Assembly: GCF_000744705.1 (NCBI RefSeq)
Contig: NZ_JQML01000001.1
Location: 7,884,017-7,948,016 of the forward strand
Source of the DNA: Streptacidiphilus albus JL83
Lineage (GTDB): Bacteria; Actinomycetota; Actinomycetes; Streptomycetales; Streptomycetaceae
Direction of reading: 5' to 3'
DNA: 64,000 nt
In this document: piece after piece, positions 40,581 to 49,839 of the stretch
How positions within the stretch are numbered: the stretch's first letter is position 1
Layout: the number at the start of each line of letters is the position of its first letter
Translations under genes and position numbers: made by a program
Notes under the pieces: generated by a model
The model's database searches: none
The model's input: only the letters and a program-made list of their open reading frames with translations
Told to the model about the DNA's origin: nothing

Positions 40581-41748
40581 GCACCGCGCCGAAGGTGTAC
40601 TCGGACTCCAGGGCGGCGAGGGCCGGGCCGGTGAGCGTGGTCGGGGCGCCGGTCGGGCCGGTGTAGCCGACCTTGGTGACCGGGGAGGTGGTGAAGTAGG
40701 CGTCGTTGGCGATCAGGTAGCCCGCCTTGCGGGCGTTGGCCAGCGGGGAGAGGTCCGCCATGGTGACCGGGGTGCGGCTGACGGCGGCCGGCAGGTGGGC
40801 GACCAGGTTGGCGACCACGGACGCCGCGTGCTGGGAGGCCTCCGTCGGGTCGTAGGCGTTCGGGTACCAGGGGGTGTCCGAGATGCCGCGCACCAGCGTC
40901 CACGGGACGCCGGCCTGGGCGTTGGCGTAGGCGAAGCCGGTGCCCTCGTTCTCCTCGGCGTCGGTCTGGTAGAGCATGTTCTGCGCCTCGACCACGTTCA
41001 GCGGCTCGGTCCAGACATCGGCGTCGCCGATGGTGCCGACCACGATCTTGTTGGCGACGGTGCCGGTGGCCTTCGTGTCGCCGGTGGCGTCCGCGAGGGT
41101 GGTGCGGCCCAGGGCGGTGTGCTCGCCGGTGGTGACCAGCTGTCGGCTGCCGGCGAAGGCGGCGACATAGACCCAGGACTTGTCCGTGGACTCGGTGTAG
41201 TGGGCGGCGTCGGCCGGGGTCGGGTACTTGTCGCCGTAGCCGCTGACGACCGCGCCGGCGATGTCGGAGCCGCCGGTGTTGTGGATCTCGATCCCGGTGT
41301 AGGCGGTCTGGTCGCCACCGGCCTGGTAGTGGATGTCGGACTTGTCCACCACGTACCCGGCCAGGGTCACGTCGCCGACGTTGATCGCGGCGTTCTGGGC
41401 GCCGGCGGTGCCGGAGAAGAGGGTGGCGCGGGGGTGGAAGGTGGTGTCCAGCAGCCAGGTGGCCAGCTCGGCGCTCTCGTCCTTCTCGCCGCTCGCCACG
41501 TCGACCACCGGGCGGCCGGCGATGGTGCCCTGGTAGTAGCGGTAGCCCGCGATGTCGACATGTCCACTGACGTGCATCTCGGCCAGGACGGCGGCCTGCT
41601 CCTCGCCGTCCGCGCTGACGATGCCGACCGGTGCGAGGTGCGGGTCCGCCTGGGCGGTCGCGGCCGTGCCCACGCCGGCCGCGGCCGCTCCGGCCACCAG
41701 GGCGGCGGTCGCTGTCAGTACGGCTATCCGGCTCTTGCGGATGCGCAT
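40570..41748 (-). CDS. Exported nucleoside-phosphorylase-fold protein (MTA/SAH nucleosidase-like)
   Basis: 392 residues, ATG 41748 with AGGAGACC upstream. A Sec signal (MRIRKSRIAVLTATAALVAG, cleaved after AQA) precedes a phosphorylase-fold domain: APVGIVSADGEEQAAVLAEM at the start, FSGTAGAQNAAINVGDVTLA (the ribose/phosphate loop), EAQNMLYQTDAEENEGTGFA (Glu for nucleoside binding) and VRGISDTPWYP with the catalytic Asp. Exported members are unusual, since 5'-methylthioadenosine and S-adenosylhomocysteine are cytosolic. It may salvage or degrade extracellular nucleosides. Substrate unproven. Confidence 0.75.
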   Translation of the reverse strand: MRIRKSRIAVLTATAALVAGAAAAGVGTAATAQADPHLAPVGIVSADGEEQAAVLAEMHVSGHVDIAGYRYYQGTIAGRPVVDVASGEKDESAELATWLLDTTFHPRATLFSGTAGAQNAAINVGDVTLAGYVVDKSDIHYQAGGDQTAYTGIEIHNTGGSDIAGAVVSGYGDKYPTPADAAHYTESTDKSWVYVAAFAGSRQLVTTGEHTALGRTTLADATGDTKATGTVANKIVVGTIGDADVWTEPLNVVEAQNMLYQTDAEENEGTGFAYANAQAGVPWTLVRGISDTPWYPNAYDPTEASQHAASVVANLVAHLPAAVSRTPVTMADLSPLANARKAGYLIANDAYFTTSPVTKVGYTGPTGAPTTLTGPALAALESEYTFGAVHLK

Positions 41749-42116
41749 CAGGTCTCCTCGAAAATCGCTGCGGGTCGAACGCACAAGTTCGGAACGCTAG
41801 CGGAACGAGTTGACCGTGGATGTGTCAGGCACATGTCTGGCGTGCCAACGGCCGTTCGGCGTGCCCGAATTGCGGCGTTTCGACCGTCGGGCGGATATCC
41901 CGGGACGGGTCACCGGAAATCCTTTCGGGGTGCTGGGCGGGCCGAGGAAGGAGAAAGGTAAGAACAGAGAAAGGGACGTAAAAATGGCGGACGATCTGTC
42001 AGTCGCGCCAATTCCGGTGCGCGTTGCGGAGCGACCCGGCTGCCGCCGGGCCCGTTCGCCGCTCCGGTCTCCGATAGCGTGGGCGCGGACAATTCGGTTC
42101 CGGCGCACCGTGCCGG
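41749..42116. other. Divergent intergenic region
   Basis: 368 bases between the exported nucleosidase-like gene and the flippase-type gene. It is less GC-rich than its surroundings around 41920-41990 (AGAAAGGTAAGAACAGAGAA) and must hold both promoters. I see no clear operator or small gene. Confidence 0.4.
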
Positions 42117-44447
42117 GTGAAACGGCAGGGGGCAGTCGTCGAACCCGGAGAGCTCCTGCTGTCGCCCCGGGCCCGTCGGCCCGAGGCCCTGATCCGCTGT
42201 CTGCTCGGACTGGTCCTGGTCGGCGCGGTGCTGTTCCTCGCCGACAACGCCCGCTCCACCGCCGGCGGGCTCAACGCCGACGCCGAGCACCAGGCCGAGC
42301 GGCTGCCGAGGCTGCTGCTGGAGATCGCCGGTTCCTTCACCACCCTCGCGGTGCTGCTGCTGCCGGTCGCCTTCGGACTGCTGCTGGTGCTCCAGGGCGA
42401 CCGCCGCCGGGCCGCCGACGGCGTCCTCGCCGCCGTCCCCGCCTACGGCCTGGCGCTCGCCGTCGCGCCCACCCACCCGGTCCTCGGCTACACCGCGCCG
42501 GTGGTGGCCTACCTGGTCACCGCCGGGGTCGCCGAACGGCTGCGCTGGCTGGCCGTGCTGACCGGGCTGCTGATCCTCGGCGGGCTGACCGCGCTGGCCG
42601 ACCACCGCTCCGACGTCCTGTCGCTACTGCTGGCGCCGCTGATCGGCTGGACCGTCGCCAACGGCACCGCCTACGCCCTCGGTTCGCCCAATGCACGGCT
42701 GACCACCGGGACGCTCTGCGCCGCGCTGCGGCAGACCGGCCTGCTGCCGGTCGAGGTGGTCCGCACACCCGGCATCCCGGCCCACGAACCGCACCGCTAC
42801 CTGGTCCGGCAGCAGGGCGACCGGCCCGACCTGGACGTGATGCTGCTCGACCGGGAGGCCTCCTCCTCCGGCTTCTTCCGCCGCGCCTGGCGGCACCTGC
42901 GGCTGCGCACCGCGCCGCAGCGGCGCAGCCTGCTGTCACCGCGCGGCGCGCTGCAGCAGGAGGCCCTGCTCTGCTACGCCGCGCAGGCGGCCGGGGTGCG
43001 CACCCGGCGGCTGATCGTCACCGCCGACCTCGGCCCGGACGCCGCGATCGCCGTCTACGAGCCGCTCGGCGGCCGGACCCTGGACCTGCTCGCCGACGAG
43101 GAGCTGACGGACGAGCTGCTCACCGACGTCTGGCAGCAGTTGGCCCTGCTGCACACCCGGCGGATCGCCCACCGCGCGCTGGTCCCGGCCGCCGTGCTGG
43201 TCGTCCCCGACGCCGAGGGACGGCCCCGGGTCCACCTGGTCGACCTGGAGGACGGCGACATCGCGGCCGGGGACCTGACCCTCCGGATCGACCTCGCCCA
43301 GCTGCTCACCACCACCGCGCTCCGGGTCGGACCGGAGCGGGCCGTCGCCGCCGCCTTCGCCGTGCTCGGCCCGGACCGGGTCGGCTCGGCGGTCGCGCTG
43401 CTCCAGCCGCTGGCACTGAACCGGGCGACCCGGGCCGACCGGGAGCAACTGGCGGCGATCCGGGGCGAGATCCTGCGGACCCGGCCCGAGTCGCCGGTCG
43501 AACCGGTCCGGCTGGAGCGGCTGCGCCCCCGGGTCTGGGTCAGCGCGCTCGGCGGCGCGGTCGCCGGGTACTACCTGCTGCTCCAGCTCTCCAGCCGCAG
43601 CGGCGATCCGTTCACGGTGCTGGCGGCGGCGCAGGGCGGCTGGATCGCGCTGGCCGCGCTCGCCTCGGTGCTCGGGTTCGTCGCGGCGGCGATGAGCTTC
43701 GTCGGCTTCGTGCCGGAGTCGCTGAGCTCCGCCCGGGTGCTGCTGGTCCAGCTCGCCGGGGCGTTCGTCAACGTGGTGACGCCCAGCGGGGTGGGCGGGA
43801 TGGCGATCGGCGCCCGGTTCCTGCAGAAGGCCGGCATCGCGCCGCGCAAGGCCATCGCCAGCGTCGGCGCGGCGCAGGTGGTCGGCCTGGTGCTGCACCT
43901 GCTGCTGATCATGGTCTTCGGCTACCTGGCCAGCGTCCACTACGGGACCTCGTTGTCGATCTCCCCGGCGCTGATCACCGGGCTGCTGGTGGCTGCGGTG
44001 CTGGCGCTGATCGCGGCCGGGGTGCCACCGCTGCGGCGGCTGGCGGCGGCCCGGCTCCAGCCCTTGTTCTCGGACGTGGTGCCGAGGCTGCTGGACATGC
44101 TCCAGCACCCGGGCCGACTGGCCGTCGGAGTGGTCGGCCAGTTGCTGATCTCGCTGGTCTCGGCGGCCTGCCTGGACTGCTGCCTGCGGGCGTTCGGGCT
44201 GCACCCCGGCTTCGCCGCGGTCGCGGTGGCCAACCTGGTCGGCGGCGCGCTCGGCTCGGCGGTGCCCACGCCGGGCGGCGTCGGACCGGTGGAGGCGCTG
44301 CTCAGCGGCGCGCTGGTGCAGACCACCGGGATCTCCTACGCGGAGGCGTTCACCTCGGTGTTGCTGTTCCGGGTGCTGACCTTCTGGCTGCCGCTGCTGC
44401 CGGGCTGGCTCTCCTTCCTCTGGCTCCAGCGGCGCGAGGCGCTGTGA
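42117..44447 (+). CDS. Lysyl-PG-synthase-type flippase fused to a kinase-like domain
   Basis: 776 residues from GTG 42117. Residues about 25-200 form six or seven helices; 215-440 are soluble and kinase-like (YLVRQQGDRPDLDVMLLDRE, HRALVPAAVLVV, then VHLVDLEDGD in place of the usual catalytic and metal loops); 450-770 form eight helices of the lysylphosphatidylglycerol synthase/UPF0104 TM family, with NVVTPSGVGGMAIGARFLQK and PTPGGVGPVEALLSGALVQT as signatures. Such proteins are thought to flip or modify lipids. The degenerate HRD/DFG-like motifs suggest a pseudokinase or antibiotic-phosphotransferase-like sensor. Monocistronic. Confidence 0.8.
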   Translation: MKRQGAVVEPGELLLSPRARRPEALIRCLLGLVLVGAVLFLADNARSTAGGLNADAEHQAERLPRLLLEIAGSFTTLAVLLLPVAFGLLLVLQGDRRRAADGVLAAVPAYGLALAVAPTHPVLGYTAPVVAYLVTAGVAERLRWLAVLTGLLILGGLTALADHRSDVLSLLLAPLIGWTVANGTAYALGSPNARLTTGTLCAALRQTGLLPVEVVRTPGIPAHEPHRYLVRQQGDRPDLDVMLLDREASSSGFFRRAWRHLRLRTAPQRRSLLSPRGALQQEALLCYAAQAAGVRTRRLIVTADLGPDAAIAVYEPLGGRTLDLLADEELTDELLTDVWQQLALLHTRRIAHRALVPAAVLVVPDAEGRPRVHLVDLEDGDIAAGDLTLRIDLAQLLTTTALRVGPERAVAAAFAVLGPDRVGSAVALLQPLALNRATRADREQLAAIRGEILRTRPESPVEPVRLERLRPRVWVSALGGAVAGYYLLLQLSSRSGDPFTVLAAAQGGWIALAALASVLGFVAAAMSFVGFVPESLSSARVLLVQLAGAFVNVVTPSGVGGMAIGARFLQKAGIAPRKAIASVGAAQVVGLVLHLLLIMVFGYLASVHYGTSLSISPALITGLLVAAVLALIAAGVPPLRRLAAARLQPLFSDVVPRLLDMLQHPGRLAVGVVGQLLISLVSAACLDCCLRAFGLHPGFAAVAVANLVGGALGSAVPTPGGVGPVEALLSGALVQTTGISYAEAFTSVLLFRVLTFWLPLLPGWLSFLWLQRREAL

Positions 44448-44463
44448 CCCCGCCACCGAGCCG

Positions 44464-45683
44464 TCAGCTCTGCTGCCAGACCCGGACGTAGTCGACCAGC
44501 ATGGTGTCCGCCGTGTTCTGCCCGCCGGCCCCGCCCACCGCGTTGTTCAGGATCAGGTACTGCGGGGCGCTGTTGCCGTCGGTGGTGAGGGTGCCGACCT
44601 GGTGGCCGTCGTAGTAGTAGGTGACCTGGTCGCCCTCCCAGGTGGCGCCGAAGACGTGCCAGCCGGGACCGGTGCCGGCGCAGCCGCCGGGGCCGCCGGA
44701 GGGGTCGTGGTAGTGGAAGCAGGTCGTTCCGGACAGGCCCTCCATGATGTCCATCTCGCCGTCCTGGGGCCAGCTCTGGCCGTCGACCCACCAGGCCGGC
44801 CAGTTCGCGACCTGGCCGTCGGCGGAGGCGGGCAGATAGACCCGGGCCTCGAAGGCGCCGTGCGAGAAGGAGTGCAGGCCCTCGGTGGTGACCATGCCGG
44901 AGGCGTAGGGGCGGATCTGCCCGCCGCACTCCTCGGGCTTGGGGGCGGCGGTCAGGTGCAGGTAGCCGCCGCCCACGCTGACCTCGGAGGGGTCGTAGCA
45001 CTCCTGCTCGGTCGGCCCGACCGGCTGGGTGATGCCCGAACCCTGCCAGCCGGTGCTCCAGTTGGCGGTGTCGAGGCTGTTGCCGTTGAACTCGTCGTCG
45101 AAGACCGAGGTCCAGCTGCCGGGGATGCCGTCGGGCGCGGGGACCGCCCCGGTGACGTCGTCGGCCCGGGCGGCGGGGCGGCCGGGGCGGCCGGTGCGGC
45201 CGGTGCGGTCGGGGTGGTCGGGGTGGTCGGGGTGGTCGGGGCGGCCGGTGCGGCGGCGGTCGGTGCGGCGGCGCTGCGGACCGGGCCCGGCCGGGTGATC
45301 CGGCCGCTGCGCGGTGGCGCGGCGGGCACCGTCACCAGCAACCGCTCACCTGGGCGGATGAAGTCGGGGTCGGAGCCGATGGTGGTGCGGTTCTCCGCGT
45401 AGACGGCCGGCCAACCTCCGCTGACCCCTAAGTGCCTGGCGATCTCGGTGAGGTTCTCGCCGGGCCGGACGACGTGGACGACCTCGGTGGGCCGGGCGCC
45501 CGCGGCCGGGGTGGAGGAGGGCTTCGCGGTGGAGACCGGGCCGCCGGAGCGGGAGGCGGCCTGGACCGGGACGCCGTGGAGCAGCGGCAGCGCCGCGGTG
45601 GCCCCGGTGAAGGCGAGCGTCAGGGCGGTGCGTGAGGCCGTTGTTCGTTCCGCCGGACGCCGGTGACGGGCGTGGTGCGACAT
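44464..45683 (-). pseudogene. Frameshifted LysM-GH16 secreted glucanase
   Basis: Two frames together make one protein. From ATG 45683: a signal peptide, LysM domain (VVHVVRPGENLTEIARHLGV, then ERLLV) and a Pro/Thr/Ala linker; this frame continues as nonsense to 44952. The GH16 domain is in another frame from about 45170: SWTSVFDDEFNGNSLDTANW, then the catalytic DGEMDIMEG and C-terminal MLVDYVRVW, ending at 44464. The shift falls inside the repetitive Pro/Ala linker. It may be a true mutation, phase-variable slippage or a sequencing error in a GC-rich repeat. If intact it would cleave beta-glucans at a cell wall. Confidence 0.75.
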
Positions 45684-45886
45684 CTGAACTCCTTCGCAAG
45701 TGGCCTGCGTGGCCCTCCACGATGCCGCAGGGCGTGTCTAGATCGTGATGTTTCGTGCCAACTGGGAGTCCGGCGTTCGATTGTGAACCGGGCGTAGAGG
45801 CCGGTGCCGGAGCGGGCCGCGAAAGCGGGCCCGCTCCGGCGGTCGAACGGCAGGATCACCCGTTCGGCAGGGGCCGGTGCCGGCGG

Positions 45887-46801
45887 TCAGCCGCTGCGGC
45901 CCAGGTCGACCGCGATCCTGGCCAGGGCCTCCAGCCGGCGCTCCAGCGTCGGGTGGGTGGACAGCAGGTTGGCCAGGCTGCGCTCCCTGGTCAGCGCGGG
46001 GGCGAAGAAGAAGGCGTTCAGGTTCTGCGCCGTGCGCAGGTCCTTGCCCGGGATCAGCGCGATGTCCCCGCTGACCTTGGTCAGCGCCGAGGCCAGGGCC
46101 GAGGGCTTGCCGGTGAGCAGCGCCGCCGAGCGGTCGGCGGCCAGCTCCCGGTACCGGGACAGGGCCCGGATCAGCAGGAAGCTGACGGTGTAGACGGCGA
46201 CGGAGACGCCCATCACCGCGACCATCACCAGCGCGGTGTTCTGGTTGGCCCGCCGGCCGCGCCCGCCCAGCAGGCCCGCGTAGAGGGTGAAGCGGACCAG
46301 CAGCCCGGCCAGGACGCCGAGGAAGGAGGCGAGGGTTATCACCGCGACGTCCCGGTGCGCCACGTGCGAGAGCTCGTGCGCCAGCACGCCCTCCAACTCG
46401 TCCTCGTCCAGCCGGTCGAGCAGGCCGGTGGTCACGCAGAGCACCGCGTGGTCGGGGCTGCGACCGGTGGCGAAGGCGTTCGGCAGCGGTGTCCTGGCCA
46501 CCGCGATCCGAGGCTTCGGCATGTCGGCGAGGGTGCACAGCCGGTCCACCGCGCCGTGCAGGTGCGGCTGCTGCTCCGGTGTCACCTCGACGGCCCGCAT
46601 CGCGAAGAGGGCGATCCGGTCCGAGAACCAGAACTGGGCCAGCAGCAGCGCGACGACGACCAGCACCACCAGTGCCGTGTTCTTCAGCAGGACGATCAGC
46701 GCGGCGATGAACGCCACGTACAGCAGCCCGAGCAGGAAGAGGACGGTCAGCATGCGTACCGTCAGCTGCCGGTCGGGCGAGAAGCGTGAATGCATGGCCA
46801 T
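45887..46801 (-). CDS. htpX: M48-family membrane zinc protease HtpX
   Basis: 304 residues, ATG 46801 (in-frame ATG 46795 possible). Two N-terminal helices (MLTVLFLLGLLYVAFIAALI, then LVVLVVVALLLAQFWF), the zinc site HELSH with downstream Glu in SRYRELAADRSAAL, and two more helices between. Ends with STHPTLERRLEAL, as HtpX does. It degrades misfolded membrane proteins. Monocistronic, divergent from the conservon with about 200 bp between. Confidence 0.9.
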   Translation of the reverse strand: MAMHSRFSPDRQLTVRMLTVLFLLGLLYVAFIAALIVLLKNTALVVLVVVALLLAQFWFSDRIALFAMRAVEVTPEQQPHLHGAVDRLCTLADMPKPRIAVARTPLPNAFATGRSPDHAVLCVTTGLLDRLDEDELEGVLAHELSHVAHRDVAVITLASFLGVLAGLLVRFTLYAGLLGGRGRRANQNTALVMVAVMGVSVAVYTVSFLLIRALSRYRELAADRSAALLTGKPSALASALTKVSGDIALIPGKDLRTAQNLNAFFFAPALTRERSLANLLSTHPTLERRLEALARIAVDLGRSG

Positions 46802-47006
46802 CGACTCCGCCCCGGGGGAACCAGTCGGCGGCTCCGCCGACAGTAGGGCGATTCCCCGAGTGACAGTCCGTCATGCCTGACCGGGGGAGACAGGATCGCG
46901 TATCGGAGTGTGACCCGACTGGAAAGCGGAATGCCGCGTGTGATGTGATGGGAGTGAAGGATGATTCCATTGAGTTGACCGCTTGCTGTGCAGACTGCGG
47001 GGTCCT

Positions 47007-48248
47007 GTGTACATATCCATCGCCATTGCCGCTGCGGCCTTGGCGGTCGCACTGGTGCTCGGCGTGCAACTCGCCCGGGCGCGCAAGGCGACCGAACGCC
47101 ACCGGGAGCAGGCGCGGCAGGCGGAGCTGGCGCAGACCCAGATGGAGCGGGCTCATCTGCAGCTGCAGAACCGGGCGGTGCAACTCGCCGCCGAGCGCGA
47201 CGAGCTGAACACCGCCGCACGGAACCGCGAGGCGGAGAGCGGCGAGGCCCTGGCCAACCTGGCACTGCGCACCCTCGGCCTGGTGGAGCGCCAACTCGGT
47301 CTGCTCGAAGGCATGGAAAGCGGCGAGCCGGACTCGGCCCGGCTGGAGCAGCTCTACCGGCTCGACCACCTCGCGACCCGGATGCGCCGCAACGGCGAGA
47401 ACATGCTGCTGCTCGGCGGCCACGCCCACCAGCGCCCGGCCGCGGCCGTCCAGCACCAGTCGCCGACCTCGCTGCTGGACGTGCTCCGCGCCGCGCTGTC
47501 CGAGATCGAGCGCTACGAGCGGGTCCACCTCACCCCGGTGCCGCAGCTCTGGATCCGGCCCGACGTCGCCGAGGACCTGAGTCACCTCTTCGCCGAACTG
47601 CTGGAGAACGGCACCGCCTTCTCGCCGCCGACCGAGCCGGTCACGGTCACCGCCTGGCAGCTCCAGGGCGGCGAACTGATGGTCACCCTGGTCGACCGCG
47701 GCATCGGCCTGCCCGACGAGCTGCTGCACCAGCTCAACGCCCGGCTCGCGGCGCCCGCCGACATCCCGGCCGCGCCCGACGCCACCACCGTCCGCAGCAT
47801 GGGGCTCCAGGTGGTGACCGTCCTCGCCCGTCGGCACGGGCTGCGGGTGCAGCTGCGGCACAGCGCCACCGCCGACGGGACCACCGCCCTGGTCGCCGTC
47901 CCCGCCTCGGTGTTCACCGCCGCCCCGGCCCCGGAGCCCGTCGCCGCGGCCGCTGCCGTGGCCTGGCAGGAGCAGGTCTCGGCAGCGACCGCCCAGCACA
48001 CCCGTCCGCTCGCCGCCGTCCCCGGACCGCGCCGGACCGCCGAGGCCGTCGGCCCCGACGGGCTGCCGAAGCGGGTGCCGGGGGAGAGCGGCCAGCGCGT
48101 CCGCAGCCACGAGGGCGGCGAGCCCGGCCGAGCCGGCGCCCCGGCCTCCGCAGGCGCCGCGGCCGAGGAACTGCGCCGCCGGCTCGGCGGCTTCCAGCAC
48201 GGGGTACGGGCCGCCGCGCCGCAACGCGCCGGAGAGGACGAGCGATGA
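47007..48248 (+). CDS. cvnA: Conservon sensor-type ATPase (CvnA)
   Basis: 413 residues from GTG 47007 (TTG 46983 is possible). One N-terminal helix (VYISIAIAAAALAVALVLGV), a coiled-coil-like stretch to about residue 95, a helical region, then a HATPase_c domain: LSHLFAELLENGTAFSPPTEPVTV (N box), LVDRGIGLPDELL (G1), VRSMGLQVVTVLARRHG (G2). It lacks a phospho-acceptor His box, as in other CvnA proteins. First gene of a cvnABCD operon with every junction overlapping. In Streptomyces such units resemble a eukaryotic GPCR-like switch and affect development or antibiotic production. The C-tail is long and disordered. Confidence 0.88.
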   Translation: MYISIAIAAAALAVALVLGVQLARARKATERHREQARQAELAQTQMERAHLQLQNRAVQLAAERDELNTAARNREAESGEALANLALRTLGLVERQLGLLEGMESGEPDSARLEQLYRLDHLATRMRRNGENMLLLGGHAHQRPAAAVQHQSPTSLLDVLRAALSEIERYERVHLTPVPQLWIRPDVAEDLSHLFAELLENGTAFSPPTEPVTVTAWQLQGGELMVTLVDRGIGLPDELLHQLNARLAAPADIPAAPDATTVRSMGLQVVTVLARRHGLRVQLRHSATADGTTALVAVPASVFTAAPAPEPVAAAAAVAWQEQVSAATAQHTRPLAAVPGPRRTAEAVGPDGLPKRVPGESGQRVRSHEGGEPGRAGAPASAGAAAEELRRRLGGFQHGVRAAAPQRAGEDER

Positions 48249-48742
48249 CCATCGGCACGGACGGGACCTACCGGGGCCCCAGCGGCCCGCCCGGCAGCGC
48301 GGTCGACCCCGGAGCGGCCCACGACGCGGCGCCGATGCAGCGGCTGCGCTGGCTGCTCAGCGACGTCCTGGTGACCACCCACGGGATGCGCTCGCTGGCC
48401 CTGGTGTCCACCGACGGCCTGCCGCTGGTGGCGGCCGACGAGCACTCTCCGGCCGAGGAACTGGCCACCCTGGCGGCCGGACTGACGGCCCTCTCGGGCG
48501 GCATGTCGCAGCTGCTGGGCTTCGGCGGACTGCGGCGCACCGTGGTCACCCTGGAGGACGGGACGCTGCTGCTGATGTCCGTCGACGCGACCACCTGCCT
48601 GGCCGCCTACACCACCGCCGACTGCGACCTGAGCGTCGTCGGCTACCAGTTGGCCAGGCTGGTGGAGCGGGCCGGGCACGTGCTGACCACGCAACTACGC
48701 CGCGAACTCCGGGGCGTGCCCGGACAGGAGATGACCCGGTGA
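48245..48742 (+). CDS. cvnB: Roadblock/LC7 protein (CvnB)
   Basis: 165 residues, ATG 48245 overlapping cvnA by ATGA. A roadblock domain (LRWLLSDVLVTTHGMRSLAL, then VSTDGLPLVAA and TCLAAYTTADCDLSVVGYQL) is preceded by a 30-residue disordered start. Roadblock proteins regulate small GTPases; this one is expected to act on the CvnD GTPase two genes down. The family is highly conserved in actinomycetes and the gene is intact. Confidence 0.9.
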   Translation: MTIGTDGTYRGPSGPPGSAVDPGAAHDAAPMQRLRWLLSDVLVTTHGMRSLALVSTDGLPLVAADEHSPAEELATLAAGLTALSGGMSQLLGFGGLRRTVVTLEDGTLLLMSVDATTCLAAYTTADCDLSVVGYQLARLVERAGHVLTTQLRRELRGVPGQEMTR

Positions 48743-49164
48743 TGCCGCAGACACCCGCAGGACAGCACTCGTTGCCCGGGCAGCCGCGCCGACCCGCCCG
48801 GGTCCGCCCCTACGCCCTCACCGGCGGCCGCACCCGCTTCGGCCAGGTGCTGCTGGTGGAGACGCTGATCTCGGCGGTCTACCAGCCGCACGGCCCGGTC
48901 CTGCCCGCCCTGCCCGAGCTGGAGCAGATCTGCGACCTGTGCCAGGGGCAGATGCGCTCCATCGCCGAGGTGTCGGCGCTGCTGCGGCTGCCGCTCGGCG
49001 TGGTCCGGGTGTGGGTGAGCGACCTGGTGGACGCCGGACGCATCCGCGTCCACGGCGCGTCCGTCTCGGTGCGTTCCGGCGGGGGATCGTCCATCGCCGC
49101 TCCCGTCCGCCCCAACCGCATGGTGCTGGAGCGCATCCTCGGAGGCCTCCGTGACCTCGCCTGA
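48739..49164 (+). CDS. cvnC: DUF742 protein (CvnC)
   Basis: 141 residues if GTG 48739, overlapping cvnB by GTGA; ATG 48742 is one codon later. Core VRPYALTGGRTR, then ICDLCQGQMRSIAEVSALLR and LPLGVVRVWVSDLVDAGRI, the DUF742 winged-helix-like fold. It always accompanies cvnB and cvnD. Its function in the complex is unknown; the helix-turn-helix look suggests DNA or protein binding. Confidence 0.9.
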   Translation: MMPQTPAGQHSLPGQPRRPARVRPYALTGGRTRFGQVLLVETLISAVYQPHGPVLPALPELEQICDLCQGQMRSIAEVSALLRLPLGVVRVWVSDLVDAGRIRVHGASVSVRSGGGSSIAAPVRPNRMVLERILGGLRDLA

Positions 49165-49765
49165 CCCCACCGCGTCCGCCCCCGGCGGGATCCCGCTGAC
49201 CGAGCTGCCGATCACCTCGGCGAAGATCGTCATCGCCGGCGGCTTCGGCGTCGGCAAGTCCACCCTGGTCGGCGCGGTCTCCGAGATCACGCCGCTGAAG
49301 ACCGAGGCGGTGATGACCGAGGCCGCCAGCGGCAGCGACTACCTGATGGACGGCAGCACCAAGACCACCACCACGGTGGCGATGGACTTCGGCCGCGTCC
49401 ACCTCGCCGCCGACCTGGTGCTGTACCTCTTCGGCGCACCGGGCCAGCGCCGCTTCTGGTTCATGTGGGACGACCTGGCCCGGGGCGCGGTCGGCGCGAT
49501 CGTGCTGACCGACACCCGCCGGCTCGCCGACAGCTTCCCGGCGATCGACTACTTCGAGAGCAGCGGGCTGCCCTTCGTCGTCGCCGTCAACCTCTTCGAC
49601 GGCGCCCCCACCTACGGGGACCAGGAGATCCGGGACGCGATGAGCCTGTCGCCGAACGTGCCGCTGCTGTGGTGCGACGCCCGCTCCCGGGTCTCGGCCG
49701 CGCAGACCCTCGCGGCCCTGGTGGAGCACACCCTCTCCATGGACGCCCTGTCCGACCGGGACTGA
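49151..49765 (+). CDS. cvnD: Small Ras-like GTPase (CvnD)
   Basis: 204 residues from GTG 49151, overlapping cvnC by 14 bases. G1 loop GGFGVGKST, switch regions around MTEAASGSDYLMDGSTKTTT and LFGAPGQRRFWFMWDDLA (G3), and VAVNLFDG where NKxD normally stands, giving the N-x-x-D form seen in conservons. Fourth gene of the operon. With CvnA as ATPase and CvnB as a roadblock protein it forms the membrane-associated switch. Confidence 0.9.
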   Translation: MTSPDPTASAPGGIPLTELPITSAKIVIAGGFGVGKSTLVGAVSEITPLKTEAVMTEAASGSDYLMDGSTKTTTTVAMDFGRVHLAADLVLYLFGAPGQRRFWFMWDDLARGAVGAIVLTDTRRLADSFPAIDYFESSGLPFVVAVNLFDGAPTYGDQEIRDAMSLSPNVPLLWCDARSRVSAAQTLAALVEHTLSMDALSDRD

Positions 49766-49771
49766 CCCCCC

Positions 49772-49807
49772 GTCGGCGCCGGTCCTCCCCCCCAGCGCTG
49801 CGCCGAC
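49772..49807 (+). terminator. Weak hairpin after cvnD
   Basis: GTCGGCGC (49772-49779) pairs with GCGCCGAC (49800-49807). The 20-base loop is long, so it may attenuate rather than stop transcription into the next gene. Confidence 0.4.
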
Positions 49808-49839
49808 GCCCCCCAAAGCACCCTCATTAGGAGCCTCCC

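Noticed and set aside
44464..45683. Programmed ribosomal frameshift in the LysM-GH16 gene
   Set aside because: The shift lies in a Pro/Ala codon repeat with no slippery heptamer or downstream structure I can see; mutation, slippage in DNA or sequencing error is simpler.
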